The notes beneath the pieces were generated by a model. It saw nothing but the letters and a program-made list of their open reading frames with translations, was not told where the DNA came from and searched no databases. A stretch of DNA of 64,000 nt from Amaranthus tricolor (lineage: Eukaryota; Streptophyta; Magnoliopsida; Caryophyllales; Amaranthaceae), in the NCBI RefSeq assembly GCF_026212465.1, contig NC_080049.1, positions 14,313,026-14,377,025 of the forward strand, written 5' to 3'. Shown in pieces: positions 43,500 through 55,490 of the stretch (within the stretch, counting starts at the first letter, position 1; each line of letters starts with the position of its first letter). The position numbers and the translations under genes are program-made.

Positions 43500-46400
43500 A
43501 GTCCTAAAAAATCTATACTAATTACAATTTATCAAGGACAAAAACGCATAAAATCGCAACTTAACATGTAATTTCTAGCATATGACTATGATTTTCAATT
43601 CTAAACATTTCAACACAATAATATATACCAAATAGTGTTGTAAGCCAAGTTTCGTGCATAACAAACCAAGTTTGAGCTATTTTACACGCGAAATTGAAAA
43701 AAACGCATAAAATCGCAACTTAACACGTAATTTCTAGCATATAACTATGATTTTCAATTCTATCCACTTCAACACAATAATATATACCAAAGAGTGTTGT
43801 GTGCCAAATTTCGTGCAAATCTGATACAAATGTGGTTGTATGAAATGAAGATACCAATGGAGCCCACACAAGGCTGCATACAGACCTCACGACACAGCAG
43901 CAAACTAGTGACCAGACCACCTTGCACGATACGGGGAGACTAAACCTATGCATCCAGGAACTAGGCTAAAGTGGAAATGGAATCTTGGTACTTGGATCTA
44001 GCTATCAAGGTCCTAAAACCATTCTAACAATCCCCGTGGACTCCTAGAAGCTGAGCTGAAGGAGGGCTGCTCGACAGTTTGCTAGATCAGAATTGTCTAA
44101 GTGTTTGTGGTTGTTTCGTGTTCTTTTCATGATCATTTGTAGTTTTTGTTTGTGTCATTAATCAAAGCTTCTGCACAACATTAGTCCTTGCATAATCAAG
44201 GCCTTAATCAGCCCCGGTTTCGCATCAAAACCATGTTTGAGCTACTTTATGCGCAAAAGTGTCAAAAACGGTTAAAAACGCATAAAATCGAAACTTAACA
44301 CGTAATTTCTAGCATATGACTATTATTTTAAATTCTAACCACTTCAACACAATAATATATACCAAATAGTGTTGTGTGCCAAGTTTCGTGCATAATAAAC
44401 CATGTTTGAGCAACTTTACGCGCGAAATGACAAAAACGCTTAAAAACGCTTAAAATCGCAACTTAACACGTAATTTCTAACATATGACTATGATTTTCAA
44501 TTCTAACCACTTCAACACAATAACATATACCTAATAGTGTTGCGTGCCAAGTTTCGTGCAAAACAAACCATGTTTGAGATACTTTATGCGCAAAAGTGCC
44601 AAAAACGGTTTAAAACGCATAAAATCGCAACTTAACACGTAATTTCTAGCATATGACTATGATTTTCAATTCTAACCACTTCAACACAATAATATAAACC
44701 AAATAGTGTTGTGTGCCAAGTTTTGTGCATAAAAAACCAAGTTTGAGCTACTTTACTCGCGAAATTAACAAAAACGCTTAAAATCGCAATTAACACGTAA
44801 TTTTTAGCATATAACTATGACTTTCAATTATATCCAGTTCAACACAATAATATATACCTAGTAGTGTTGTGTGCCAAGTTTTGTGCATATCTGATATAAA
44901 TGTAGTTGTGTGAAATGAAGATACCAAAGGAGCGCACACAAGGCTGCATACAAACCTCACGACACAGCAGCAAACTAGTGACCAGACCACCTTGCACGAC
45001 ACGTGGAGACCAAACCTATGCATCCAGGACCTAGACTAAAGTGGAAATGGAATCTTGGTACTTGGATCTAGCTATCAAGGTCCTAAAACCATTCTAACAA
45101 TCCCCGTGGACTCCTAGAAGCAGAGCTGAAGGAGGGCTGCTCGACAATTTGCTAGATTAGAATTGTCTATGTGTTTGTGGTTGTTTCGTGTTCTTTTCAT
45201 GATTATTTGTAGTTTTTGTCTGTGTCATTAATCAAAGCTTCCGCACAACATTAATCCTTGCATAACCAAGGCCTTAATCAGCCCCGGTTTCACATCAAAA
45301 TCAAGTTTGAGCTACTTTAGGCGCAAAAGTGTCAAAAAAGGTTAAAAACGCATAAAATCGCAACTTAACACGTAATTTCTAGCATATGACTATGATTTTA
45401 AATTCTAACCACTTCAACACAATAATACATACCAAATAGTGTTGTGTGCCAAGTTTCGTGCATAACAAACCAAGTTTGAGCTACTTTACGCGCGAAATTG
45501 ACAAAAACGCTTAAAATCGCAACTTAACACGTAATTTCTAGCATATGACTATGATTTTCAATTCTAACCACTTCAACACAATAACATATACCTAATAGTG
45601 TTGTGTGCCAAGTTTCGTGCAAAACAAACCATGTTTGAGCTACTTTATGCGCAAAAGTGCCAAAAACGGTTAAAAACGCATAAAATCGCAAGTTAACACG
45701 TAATTTCTAGCATATGACTATTATTTTCAATTCTAACCACTTCAACACAATAATATATACCAAATAGTGTTGTGTGCCAAGTTTTGTGCATAAAAAACCA
45801 AGTTTGAGCTACTTTACGCACGAAATTGACAAAAACGCTTAAAATCGCAACTTAACACGTAATTTTTAGCATATAACTATGACTTTCAATTCTATCCACT
45901 TCAACACAATAATATATACCTAATAGTGTTGTGAGCCAAGTTTCGTGAAAATCTGATATAAATGTGGTTGTATGAAATGAAGATACCAAAGGAGCGCAAA
46001 CAAGGCTACATACAGACCTCACGACACAGCAGCAAACTAGTGACCAGACCACCTTGCACGACACGTGGAGACCAAACCTATGCATCCAGGACCTAGCCTA
46101 AAGTGGAAATGGAATCTTGGTAATTGGATCTAGCTATCAAGGTCCTAAAACCATTCTAACAATCCCCATGGACTCCTAAAAGCTGAGTTGAAGAAGGGCT
46201 GCTCGACAGTTTGCTAGATCAGAATTGTTTAAGTGTTTGTGGTTGTTACGTGTTCTTTTCATGATCATTTGTAGTTTTTGTCTATGTCATTAATCAAAGC
46301 TTCCCCACAACATTAATCCTTGCATAACCAAGGCCTTAATCAGCCCCGGTTTCACATCACAACCAAGTTTGAGCTACTTTATGCGCAAAAGTGTCAAAAA

Positions 46401-47095
46401 CGGTTAAACACGAATAAAATCGCAACTTAACACGTAATTTCTAACATATGACTATGATTTTCAATTCTAACCACTTCAAAACAATAATATATACCAAATA
46501 GTGTTGTGTGCCAAGTTTCATGCATAACAAACATAATTTGAGCTACTTTGCGCGCGAAAGTGTCAAAAACGGTTAAAAACGCATAAAATCGAAACTTAAC
46601 ACGTAATTTCTAGCATATGACTATGATTTTCAATTCTAACCACTTCAACACAATAACATATACCAAATAGTGTTGTGTGCCAAGTTTCATGCAAAACAAA
46701 CCATGTTTGAGCTACTTTATGCGCAAAAGTGCCAAAAACGGTTAAAAACGCATAAAATCGAAACTTAACATGTAATTTCTAGCATATGACTATGATTTTC
46801 AATTATAACCACTTCAACACAATAATATATACCAAATAGTGTTGTGTGCCAAGTTTCGTGCATAACAAACCAAGTTTGAGCTACTTTACGCGCAAAAGTT
46901 GCTAAAACGCTTAAAAAACCTTAAAAACTCGCAACTTAACACGTAATTTCTAGCATATGACTATGATATTCAATTCTAACCACTTCAACACAATAATATA
47001 TACCAAATAGTTTTGTGTGCCAAGTTTCGTGCATAACAAACCAAGTTTGAGCTACTTTACGCGCGAAATTGACAAAAACGCTTAAAAACAGATAA
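43500..47095. repeat. Higher-order satellite array inside the CACTA element
   Basis: Monomers of 159-171 bp containing AACTTAACACGTAATTTCTA and CACTTCAACACAATAATATA recur at about 43561, 43721, 44295, 44463, 44632, 44791, 45365, 45524, 45693, 45852, 46427, 46595, 46765 and 46936. After 43721, 44791 and 45852 the series is interrupted by about 415 bp of unrelated sequence (GAAATGAAGATACCAA to CAAGGCCTTAATCAGCCCCG). This gives a higher-order period of 1070 and 1061 bp, about three copies, followed by a run of plain monomers. The GTTGTGTGCCAAGTTTCGTG segment is best conserved. Confidence 0.93.
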
Positions 47096-47197
47096 AATCG
47101 AATTTGTGTATCTTTATTGCTCTCCATTTTGGAAATGTGGCTCTGGATGTAGATCTCATTTGTCCACGCACTTTTTTCATTGTGCTGAAACGCATGG

Positions 47198-47325
<128 letters not shown>

Positions 47326-47344
47326 CACTTAATTAAATCAAATT

Positions 47345-50277
47345 GGTAAAATAATTAATATTACGTACACATTCAGGAACGCTTTGAATTTTGTGTTGCG
47401 AGGTGGGCTTTGAGGTTTTTGTAATGAGTCGAAGACGTGCACAGTGTTCGTTAAAGGACATATGACCAAATGTATCCAATGCAAACTACAAACGCAAATT
47501 TAAAATCACCAAATTTGAGATTAGGTGACTTAAAAAATAAAAAGATAAGTTCAATTTCAAAAATAAAACTTACTCTTCCACATATGGAGCCAGAATGAAT
47601 GTGTGTTTAGATGCAAGGGAATTAGTCAAGGCAGTCTCAATGTATGCTCTGACGTCATCTGGATCATTTATTCATTTACTACCCAAAATCGACTTTGGAC
47701 AAAACTATCCAATTTTTATTGGAGGTTCGCAAGAATTTAGCTCCTCGTAAGCCGCACTAAACTCACAAATAAGAAAATTTTGTTAGTGATTCGATCATTA
47801 AAATAATTAAACAACAATGCCTAACTTGTAAGATAATGAACATCACCTCATGTAGACATGGAAAAGAGCTACGTTCAGCATCTCTCCTCTCAAAAATTGC
47901 CCGATGTCACTAGGACCAATAATTTCAAACGAGCTCTCTAAAAAGCAGTATTGCTCCTTCAGCAGGTTCAGAATGAGTGGGTCCTCCTCACTTATGCGAG
48001 ATGCACAATAATGCAGCCATTTGTAATCTTAAGAGAGATCTTTTAGCTCCTCATCAGTAAAAATTGGAGTGCTTGGCATCGACTTTGACCCAGTCGACAC
48101 CTTTGCTAAGGAACCGACCTCTCTCCATGATCCCTTTGGACTCTTTTGCTATTTCAATTTATACAATTATATTAGTGTGAGCATGCAATTAAAAAAATAA
48201 GGTACAAATGATTCTTACCATGTTAGTGAATCGGACCCAAGCATATGGCCATGTGATGAAACTACCTAGAGCGTGTGAGAGTTTCTCAAGGCTCCATGCT
48301 GGCATTGGAACCGGGAGTGAGAAATCTTCAAACCCCATTACAATAGTTTCCACGGCCACACTGATGTGGCCACTTGTAACATGCATTGAATGCACTGTTT
48401 GGCCCTCTTTGTTTGGTTGGGCCACACCATATGCAACCACAGTTATGTCGCCATCACTAGCAACACCTAACTGAGGCAGCAAAAGAGAACAAGGAGTCGC
48501 CTCCTGAAAATTGTGTCGTTTAGTATAATAAGCATCATAATAAAATATTAAAACGCGTTGCAATTTAAATTAATAAGTGCTTATATATTTAAAAACTATG
48601 TACCTATAGAAATGGCTCTGGAGTTGGCTCCGGATTTTGAGTAACGAAGTTTATGTTCTCCGGTGTGGGGTTTTCCCCTTCAGGGGTATTAGTAATGAGC
48701 TGGGGTGCTACAGGGGTAATGGGCTCGGGTGTTGGCTCCACCAAAGCGTTAGGAGCCCCATGTTTACTTTCTTGATCCTCGACAATCAGGTTTGCCAAGT
48801 CAACAATGGGTGCTCCCATCTTCTGCAACACGGCGGCCAGCTTGGCGAGAACGTCCTTCGTAATCTCCGCTCGGAGGTTTGCTACTTCATCGCGCAGTGC
48901 AGTTCGGGATTGAGTAGCAACACACTCTTTGTCGAATGCCTTCTGTAACCCCACGCGGACGCCTCCTTTTCCGACTACCCGCCCACTGTGGTCTTTTCCT
49001 AAGACCATATGTAATGCGTCAACATTGCCTCTTGGGGTGAACTCCCCCGTAGCTTCTTTTTCCTTCCAGCCCATCTATTCAAATAAAAAATGACATATAT
49101 AGCAATTTGTATAAGTACATCAAAGCCAAAGAATACAAAACAAATCACGCACAGCATTTCAAAACTCACCACAGCATCAGCAACCTTCTTCGTTCCCGGA
49201 TCATTAATGGTAAATTTACATCTTGCATCTCGGGAATGAAGCCCGCAATACCAATCACGCACTCGATCTCCAGCTGGAGTATTCACGGATGCGGAGGTAG
49301 TCATAGATGAGGGCGTGGATGAACTTTGATTGGGGTATAAACCCACATCCACCCACTCTTTTCGGACCTCATCGTACGTTTTCTGGCCCAAGCGATGGTA
49401 AAACTTCCTTTTGCTTGCAGAATCAGAAGCTTTACCACGCTTTTCCTAATTAATCAATAGAAATTGAATGTCATGTATTAGTTTAATGACTGAATCAAAA
49501 GAAGTAAATTCAAATTGGTAAACTATAATATAATATGAAATACTTACAACTTCTATGGGAGTTGTTCTTTTGGCAACAAAGGCGTCCCAATCCCTCTTCG
49601 ATATGTGACCCCATATTTCGTAGGGCATCTTCGAAGGTGATTGCTCTCCACCTTCGTTTCCCGTTTTGACCTTTTTGGTCGTACGAGCACGCCTCTTCGT
49701 AATCCAGCCAGTTACTAGCTTGGATTTGAAATCTCTTAATCTTTCAGCAATAGTTGAAAGAAACACATTCTTCTTGTCCTCATCGCTCTCGATGTGGAAA
49801 AGATTCTACAAAAAAAATTTATATTTATTACTGTCAATCAAATTAATTTTAAAATGAAACTAAATGAGCAAAAACAGTAAAGTTGCTTACCATAGTATCA
49901 ATCCATAGAGAGTTCTTCAAACCCTCTGGAACCTCGTTCCATGCGTGCAATATGGAAAGCTTGCGGATACATAGACCCACTTGTTTTCCATATTGCCTAC
50001 GCCATTTTCCGCAGGGTTGACCCAATGCATTGTATTCCAAATGCATGGGTTCTGTGACTTTGAGGTTTTTCGTAGGACCTCGCCCTTTTCTTTTCTTACT
50101 GGTAGTGGGAGCATCCATTGGTGGGGCGTCTTCAGTCTCAAAATCATTGTCAATCGGTGGAGCGTCTTCAGCCATACGCTCGTATCTCACAATTTGGTCC
50201 TCTTCGTTGTCATAACTACGATGCTCATTATCCGAGGTCTCAATCTCGGTGACAATTTCGTCTCTAAATAGATGCAT
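47345..50277 (-). pseudogene. CACTA TNP1-like gene with C-terminal Ulp1 (C48) protease domain, truncated
   Basis: A multi-exon minus-strand gene starts MHLFRDEIVTEIETSDNEHR at 50277. Exon pieces in order: QYGKQVGLCIRKLSILHAWN (50000-49900); SKMPYEIWGHISKRDWDAFV (about 49600); RLGQKTYDEVRKEWVDVGLY (about 49370), matching plant Ptta/En/Spm transposases; a helical segment with LRAEITKDVLAKLAAVLQKM (about 48860); a domain with GQTVHSMHVTSGHISVAVET and WPYAWVRF (48480-48230); then IGPSDIGQFLRGEMLNVALF (about 47900), FILAPYVEE with a GT donor (about 47580) and HWIHLVICPLTNTVHVFDSL (about 47480). The last pieces match Ulp1/SENP-like proteases, with the catalytic His and Asp. The part that would hold the catalytic Cys is missing, where the TA tract and satellite array now lie. 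Stops in the 47.7-48.1 kb exons add to the damage. Confidence 0.75.
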
Positions 50278-50339
50278 TGTATATCAGTACCTGAAAGAGT
50301 ACGAATAGAAATATATTAGAACATAAGCTAAGTAATATT

Positions 50340-50455
50340 AAGAATATGACTATGATTTACAATTCCAATACGTTCAACACAATAATATATAACAAATAGT
50401 GTTATGTGCAAAGTTTCATGCAAAACAAACCAAGTGCCAAAAAAACTTTAAAAAG
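50340..50455. repeat. Isolated monomer-like copy of the satellite
   Basis: TATGACTATGATTTACAATTCC ... TTCAACACAATAATATATAACAAATAGTGTTATGTGCAAAGTTTC ... CAAACCAAG (start-to-end excerpts) matches the array monomers but stands alone, 3.2 kb from the array, between the TNP1-like and TNP2 genes. It may be the ancestral seed of the array or a stray copy. Confidence 0.85.
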
Positions 50456-50529
50456 CTTTAAATTCATACCTTGTGAATCACTTAATTAAGTGTATGTGTA
50501 AGCATTATGTACTTACGCTTCATACACAA

Positions 50530-51557
50530 CTAAGGTGGCAAATTATAGATCACTAAATGTACCGGCCAAGTACTATGTTGAAAACTAAGATTGCCGAATG
50601 GGTTCATTCCATCCGTACACAGTCCGAGCCTTAAATTACGAACCTCATCCCCAAAAGTCTTATGCAACCTATCAATACTCTTCCACTCCGGAGAATCAGA
50701 TGGATGTGTAAGCAAATGACCTTTCTTCACCCCATCTACATGCCACCTCAAATTTAACGCATCTTTCTTTATAGGAAACAAGCGCTTGAATCTAGGTATT
50801 ATTGGAAGATACCACAATACCTTAGCCGGGGGCCCTTTAGCATCCCGAGCCCCTTTACGCTTGTAGCGCGATAACCCACACCTAGGACACTCTTCTAAGT
50901 TCTCGTTTTCATTCTGATACAACACACAATCATTCGGACACGCATGAATCTTCTGGTACTCTAAGCCGAGAGGACACATGAGCTTTTTGGCATAATATGT
51001 CGACTTTGGAAGTTCATTTCCCTCAGGAAGCATCTCACCTAACGCTTCTAATAACATTGTGAAACTAGCGTCACTCCAATTGAACTTTGACTTAATGTTG
51101 AAAATTGTCAACACTGCTGTTAGTTTGGTGAACTTTGTACATGAGGACGTTTTCCTAATTCATCCTCGACTCCCTCCATCATCTCATCAACATGATCCAC
51201 ATCCTCATCGACATTCTCTTCATCTGTCTCATACCCATCAACATGATCTTTTACATCCTCATTGACATCGGCCATATTATTGACGTTCTCAACAACACTT
51301 TTCTCTTTGTAAACTCCCTCCTCACCATGCCAAACCCAAACATGATATTGAGGCCTAAACCCACGTCGAAGTATGTGCTCCCTAAGGATATCAACACTAT
51401 CTACCTTTGATACATTGCCACAACTGACACATGGGCAATAAAAACCAACTCCCCCCGTCCTAACTTGATGTTCAACCGCAATATTACAAAATTCTAATAC
51501 GCCATCAATAAATTTCGATGATTCAATGCATCCTTACATCCAAGAACAATCTTTTGT
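50530..51557 (-). pseudogene. CACTA TNP2-type transposase, N-terminal part only
   Basis: On the minus strand, the transposase-associated domain (about 51540-51330) reads SSKFIDGVLEFCNIAVEHQV and CPCVSCGNVSKVDSVDILRE, with CX2C-type Cys pairs. An acidic linker with VDGYETDEENVDEDVDHVDE follows. The start of the TNP2 domain (51114-50530) contains YYAKKLMCPLGLEYQKIHAC, LEECPRCGLSRYKRKGARD and LRLGLCTDGMNPFGNLSFQH. It stops after IYNLPP, so most of the catalytic domain is missing. There is a stop right after the initial SWM and a small deletion plus stops near 51150-51110. Its closest relative in the window is the TNP2 gene at 59951-61821. Confidence 0.85.
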
Positions 51558-52829
51558 CATCCTAATTAGTGTGATTAATTGATTCAAAACAAAACTAATA
51601 CACAACTTTTAAACATATATAATTATTTCTAACAAACATATTTAACTCTAAAAATATATAATTTGAATAATTAACATTGTATAACCTTAGAAATATAACA
51701 TTCAAAATATAAATAATAAAATTAAATCATTTAACATTAGAAATATAAATAACGACAAATCTGATACGGCCTTGTTTTTGTTCTATAAGTCAACTACATG
51801 AACCAAAACAAATCAGTGTAACAATCGTCTGTGTATCCTATTACAAGTTTGGAAAGTAACAACAGACGGCATACATTGATACACTATCTAATTCCACAAA
51901 TCTATTACATCCCCATTAAAGAGTGTAAGAAACCATTGTAAGGACTAGAGATAGGATATTACTAACCTAAGTTACTTGAACTCCTCACTTGTGTCAAATA
52001 GTTGTGTCAATAAAATCATTGTATTTTTTTTGGTAAAAATAACCAAGTTAAAAACTTGAACTCATACCCAAACACAAGTTACCAATCCGAGTAACTAGGT
52101 GACTGGATATGCAATACAATTTACAAAGGTATGAATATTAAAGTCCAAGTGATCTGTGAACAATGGTTTCAGTTACATTGTGCTATAATCATAGATAGCT
52201 TATGAAGACAAGTGTTTAAGGTTGATAATTTTGATATGGCCAATCACACTGCCTCACAGTCGCAACCAAACCATGGAACATTTCAAAGTTCACAAATAAT
52301 TACTAAATATGCAAATAATTAACAAATCACATTTTTAACTAAATTACTAAATTACAAGTGAAACTATAAAAATATAAACTTGTAAATTTACAAAACAAAT
52401 AATACCTAATTTTCGTATGTTATGAACTTGCAAAAAACTTAAAGGTCTGAGAATTTAAAAAGACGAATAATACCTTAATTCGTGAGTCTTGAAGATGAAC
52501 AAGACCAAATGCCTTTGGTTTCAAACGGTTTTGAAGAATTCGAAGTTTGAAGTTTGATGATGAACCGCTGTATGTGTTCGTTTTTGGTATAATGAAACAT
52601 AAGGTTTTCGTCTTGTGAAAATGAAGATGAAGAACTTTGTTGTTACCTTTGTGAAGATGAAGAAGAGGAACGAAGCAGATGAAGATGAAGATGAATTGAA
52701 GCGTTTTTTCAATGGGTTTGAAAGAATAATGTTTAAAAGCAAGAAGTGTACTGTGTACGTCGAGATAGAACAGTTTCTGAAAAAAGAAACATACTGAAAT
52801 GGCGGGTTTTAATTTTATAAATTAGTCCA
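51558..52829. other. CACTA upstream region, AT-rich
   Basis: No coding sequence is supported. It is the 5' side of the CACTA genes and would hold their promoter. A Lys/Glu-rich small frame on the plus strand (52615-52797) reads through GATGAAGATGAAGA repeats and is probably not a gene. Confidence 0.45.
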
Positions 52830-53130
52830 ACGGTTATTTGCTGCGGTCCATAGACATAACCGTAGCAATTAATTCTCCTCATTGTCTTTTCATTTTGCTG
52901 TAACAGTATTTGCTGCGGGCCCCCTTGATAACCGCAGCAATTAAGCAATTGTATAAAGGTTATTTGCTGCGGTCCATACAAAACCGCAACAATTGATGTT
53001 GCAATGGAGTATTTCCTGCGGTCACACAATAGAACCGCAGCAATTATTTTTTTTTTTTTCAATTCTTTTTCTTATTTATTGCTGCGAATATACAAAAACC
53101 GCAACAAATTATAAGCAGCAAATAAGTTTT
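52830..53130. repeat. CACTA right subterminal repeat zone
   Basis: Four or more pairs of TATTTGCTGCGGTCC and ACCGCAGCAATT form inverted repeats with 15-25-bp loops, mirroring the left zone. Some units are decayed (CCTGCGGTC, CCGTAGC). Confidence 0.85.
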
Positions 53131-53142
53131 TTTCCACTAGTG

Positions 53143-54420
53143 GGGGAAAATTTAAAGGGTAATTATGGTGGTGTTTTGTTATCTGCAATTGCCCTTGATG
53201 GCAACAATGAAATGTTTCCAGTGACATGGGGTATTGTTTCATGTGAAGATGAAGAGAGCTGGAAGTTCTTCATTTGGCATCTTAAACATGTACTTGAACC
53301 AAGTATAAGGGGAGACAATTGGTGCATAATATCTGACAAGCAGAAGGTATGTACACTTGTTACTTAGCCTTTCATTGATTATACATAATCTTCTAAACCT
53401 AATCTTAATATGTTGTTTTCAAATGCAGGGAATTGACAAGGCTCTCAATGATTTGTGGCCTAAGGTGCAAAGAAGGTATTATTGCAAACATCTTAGTGCC
53501 AACTAAAAGAAGCCTTTTCCTGGACCTAAGTTATGCCAACTGTTTTGGCTAGCATGTGGGGCTTTCTCAACCTTCACATTTGCAAAGGCCGTGAATGAGA
53601 TTGACAAAAACAACCCTAAGGCTAGGAAATGGCTTGCTAACTTGGGTCCATAGGAAAGATGGACAAAACATAAATTCGATCCTGAACTGAAGTGTGACAT
53701 TAACAAGACAAATTTTGTGGAAAGCTTCAATGCAACCCTAGGAACTGACAGGTGCAAGCCAATGTTAACTATGTTAGACGGAATTAGGAGAGTCACAATG
53801 GTTAGGTTAGCTGCAAGGAGGCAAGAAGTGTGAAGATTGGGAGAGGCTTTGTCCAAACATTATGAAGAGAGTTCAAGTATTGTGCAATGAGAGTAGGTCT
53901 TGCAAGGCTTTCATGTCTAGTCCAGGGGAGTATGAGGTGGTGGAGGGTAAATCAACTCTGTCTATCAGTTTGAACCAACACACAGGCCTTTGCAATGTGT
54001 GGCAACTCATTAGCATACCATGTAGGCATGCAATGAGAGCTATTCTTCATGAAGGTCATGATCCACAATCATTTGTTCATGAATGGTATTTAGTGGAGAA
54101 ATATAAGTTGGCCTATGGTCACAGCATTAACCTATCCCTGACCAAGATAAGTGGCCAGCTATTGAGCACTTACTATACTACCTCCTGTGATCAAGAGAGG
54201 TGTTGGTAGGCCTTGTAGGAATAGAAAGAGAAGTGATGATGAAGAGAGGAAGGGAAAGAGGAGCAAGACAATAAAATGTGGGAAGTGTGGAGATTTTGGT
54301 CACAACAAGGCCACTTACAAGGAAGGGGCAACAAAAAAACAGAAGGCAGCAAGAAACACTGATAAAGCTTCAACTTCTAAGAGCAAAGGGAAGTCAGTAG
54401 TAAAGTAGAAGGCATCATCA
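53143..54420 (+). pseudogene. MULE transposase, 3' part after the CACTA insertion
   Basis: The frame resumes with LKGNYGGVLLSAIALDGNNE and MFPVTWGIVSCEDEESWKFF. The second catalytic Asp lies in IISDKQK, where an 82-bp intron (53347-53428, GT...AG) splits it from GIDKALNDLWPKVQRRYYCK. Downstream are a helical region with NKTNFVESFNATLGTDRCKP and a SWIM-type zinc finger (CNVWQLISIPCRHAMRAILH, about 53990-54050). A final zinc knuckle CGKCGDFGHNKATYKE has Tyr where the last Cys should be, followed by a Lys/Ser tail. Stops occur near 53503, 53653 and 53833. Together with 40948-42790 this is one ancestral mudrA-like gene. Confidence 0.88.
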
Positions 54421-54775
54421 AAGAAGGGAAAGGGCGAAGCAAAGTGAATAGTATTGTGTTATGTGATTGTAATTACTAAACATTTGACTAAATTAGGTTG
54501 AACAATAAATTAATCCTCCTGTGATTGTAATTACTAATCCTCTTTTGTATGAATTATGTATGATTATGGATGAATAGTAGCTTAATTCTCTTTTGTATGA
54601 ATTATGTATGATTATGGATGAACAGCTCCAACTTGGTATGCATATTGATCAAAATTTTTTGGTAATGAACTTGTGTTTTGGAATGAAAGATACAGTACAA
54701 TCTTACTTTACAATGGCAAGAACCAACATAATACCTTAGCTTACATAGATAAAAACCATTTCAATGCTTACAATC

Positions 54776-55225
54776 TTACTTTACAATGGCAAGAACAAAC
54801 AACAGTAGGTAGAACATTACCACAAATTTCATGAAAACAACAACCTTAAGTAAGCTATCAACCTTCTTGGAAAACTCTAGAACAGTAGCTTTAAGTTCAT
54901 TAAATTGTTCCCCATTCATCATTATAGGAGCATCCCCTTAAACCTCTTGAAGTGCAGCTTCATCAAGGTTTTCCTTCAAATCAGCATCATAACCCTATTC
55001 AAATGCTTGACACGACATACATTTGGGGTGCATTCTTCCTAGATTGTTAATTGAACTCGAAACCTTAATATCATAGAACTTTGTTGGGTCACAGTAGCAT
55101 TTCTTTAACCTTACCCAGCTATCAACAACTTCAATGGAATTAACATTAGGGCTTTTAGGTCGTCTTTTGGTAGTACCGGAATACACCTTACCGCAAAATG
55201 ATGAGTACCTTGAAAAAGCAGCCAT
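54776..55225 (-). pseudogene. MULE-borne GRF zinc-finger protein with coiled coil and membrane segment
   Basis: The gene is convergent to the transposase. It starts MAAFSRYSSFCGKVYSGTTK at 55225. A GRF-type zinc finger follows: CYC...NNLGRMHPKCMSCQAFE (about 55100-54998), where GR is the signature pair and the final aromatic position is now a stop. After a second stop the frame continues as a short coiled coil (NGEQFNELKATVLEFSKKVD) and a hydrophobic segment (FMKFVVMFYLLLFVLAIVK), ending at 54776. This order (GRF finger, coiled coil, one membrane segment) is a known architecture of small plant proteins of unknown role. A TATATA box at about 55301-55307, 80 bp upstream, fits a promoter in the right terminal repeat region. 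Two stops make this copy inactive. Confidence 0.75.
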
Positions 55226-55341
55226 GGAAGGAGAGAAGGAAGAGGAGAGGAAAAAGGGAAAAAGAAGAAGAAACGTGTGTTTGAAATGGATGCACCTGGG
55301 TATATAAGCAATAAGAAACTAACCATGGTTAGGTCAAATTC

Positions 55342-55490
55342 AAAATTTAATGGCCACTTAACTGAAAAAACTTAAAAAGTGTCACGTTTGTAATTAGCTA
55401 GATAGTTTGGAGGTACCATTGGAATTACGAAAAACACGGGGGTACCAAAGATAAAGTGCAATAACACAAGGGTACCATTGATAATATCCC
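55342..55490 (-). repeat. MULE right terminal inverted repeat
   Basis: 55342-55465 is the inverse of 40608-40731. The arm continues outward as ACAAGGGTACCATTGATAATATCCC, which on the inverse strand reads GGGATATTATCAATGGTACC, a common plant MULE terminus. Confidence 0.88.

Noticed and set aside
43500..47095. Regularly spaced repeats that could suggest a CRISPR array
   Set aside because: Units are 159-171 bp with no short unique spacers, and they lie in a plant transposon.
52615..52797. Lys/Glu-rich plus-strand peptide
   Set aside because: It comes from a GAAGATGAA low-complexity tract upstream of the CACTA genes.
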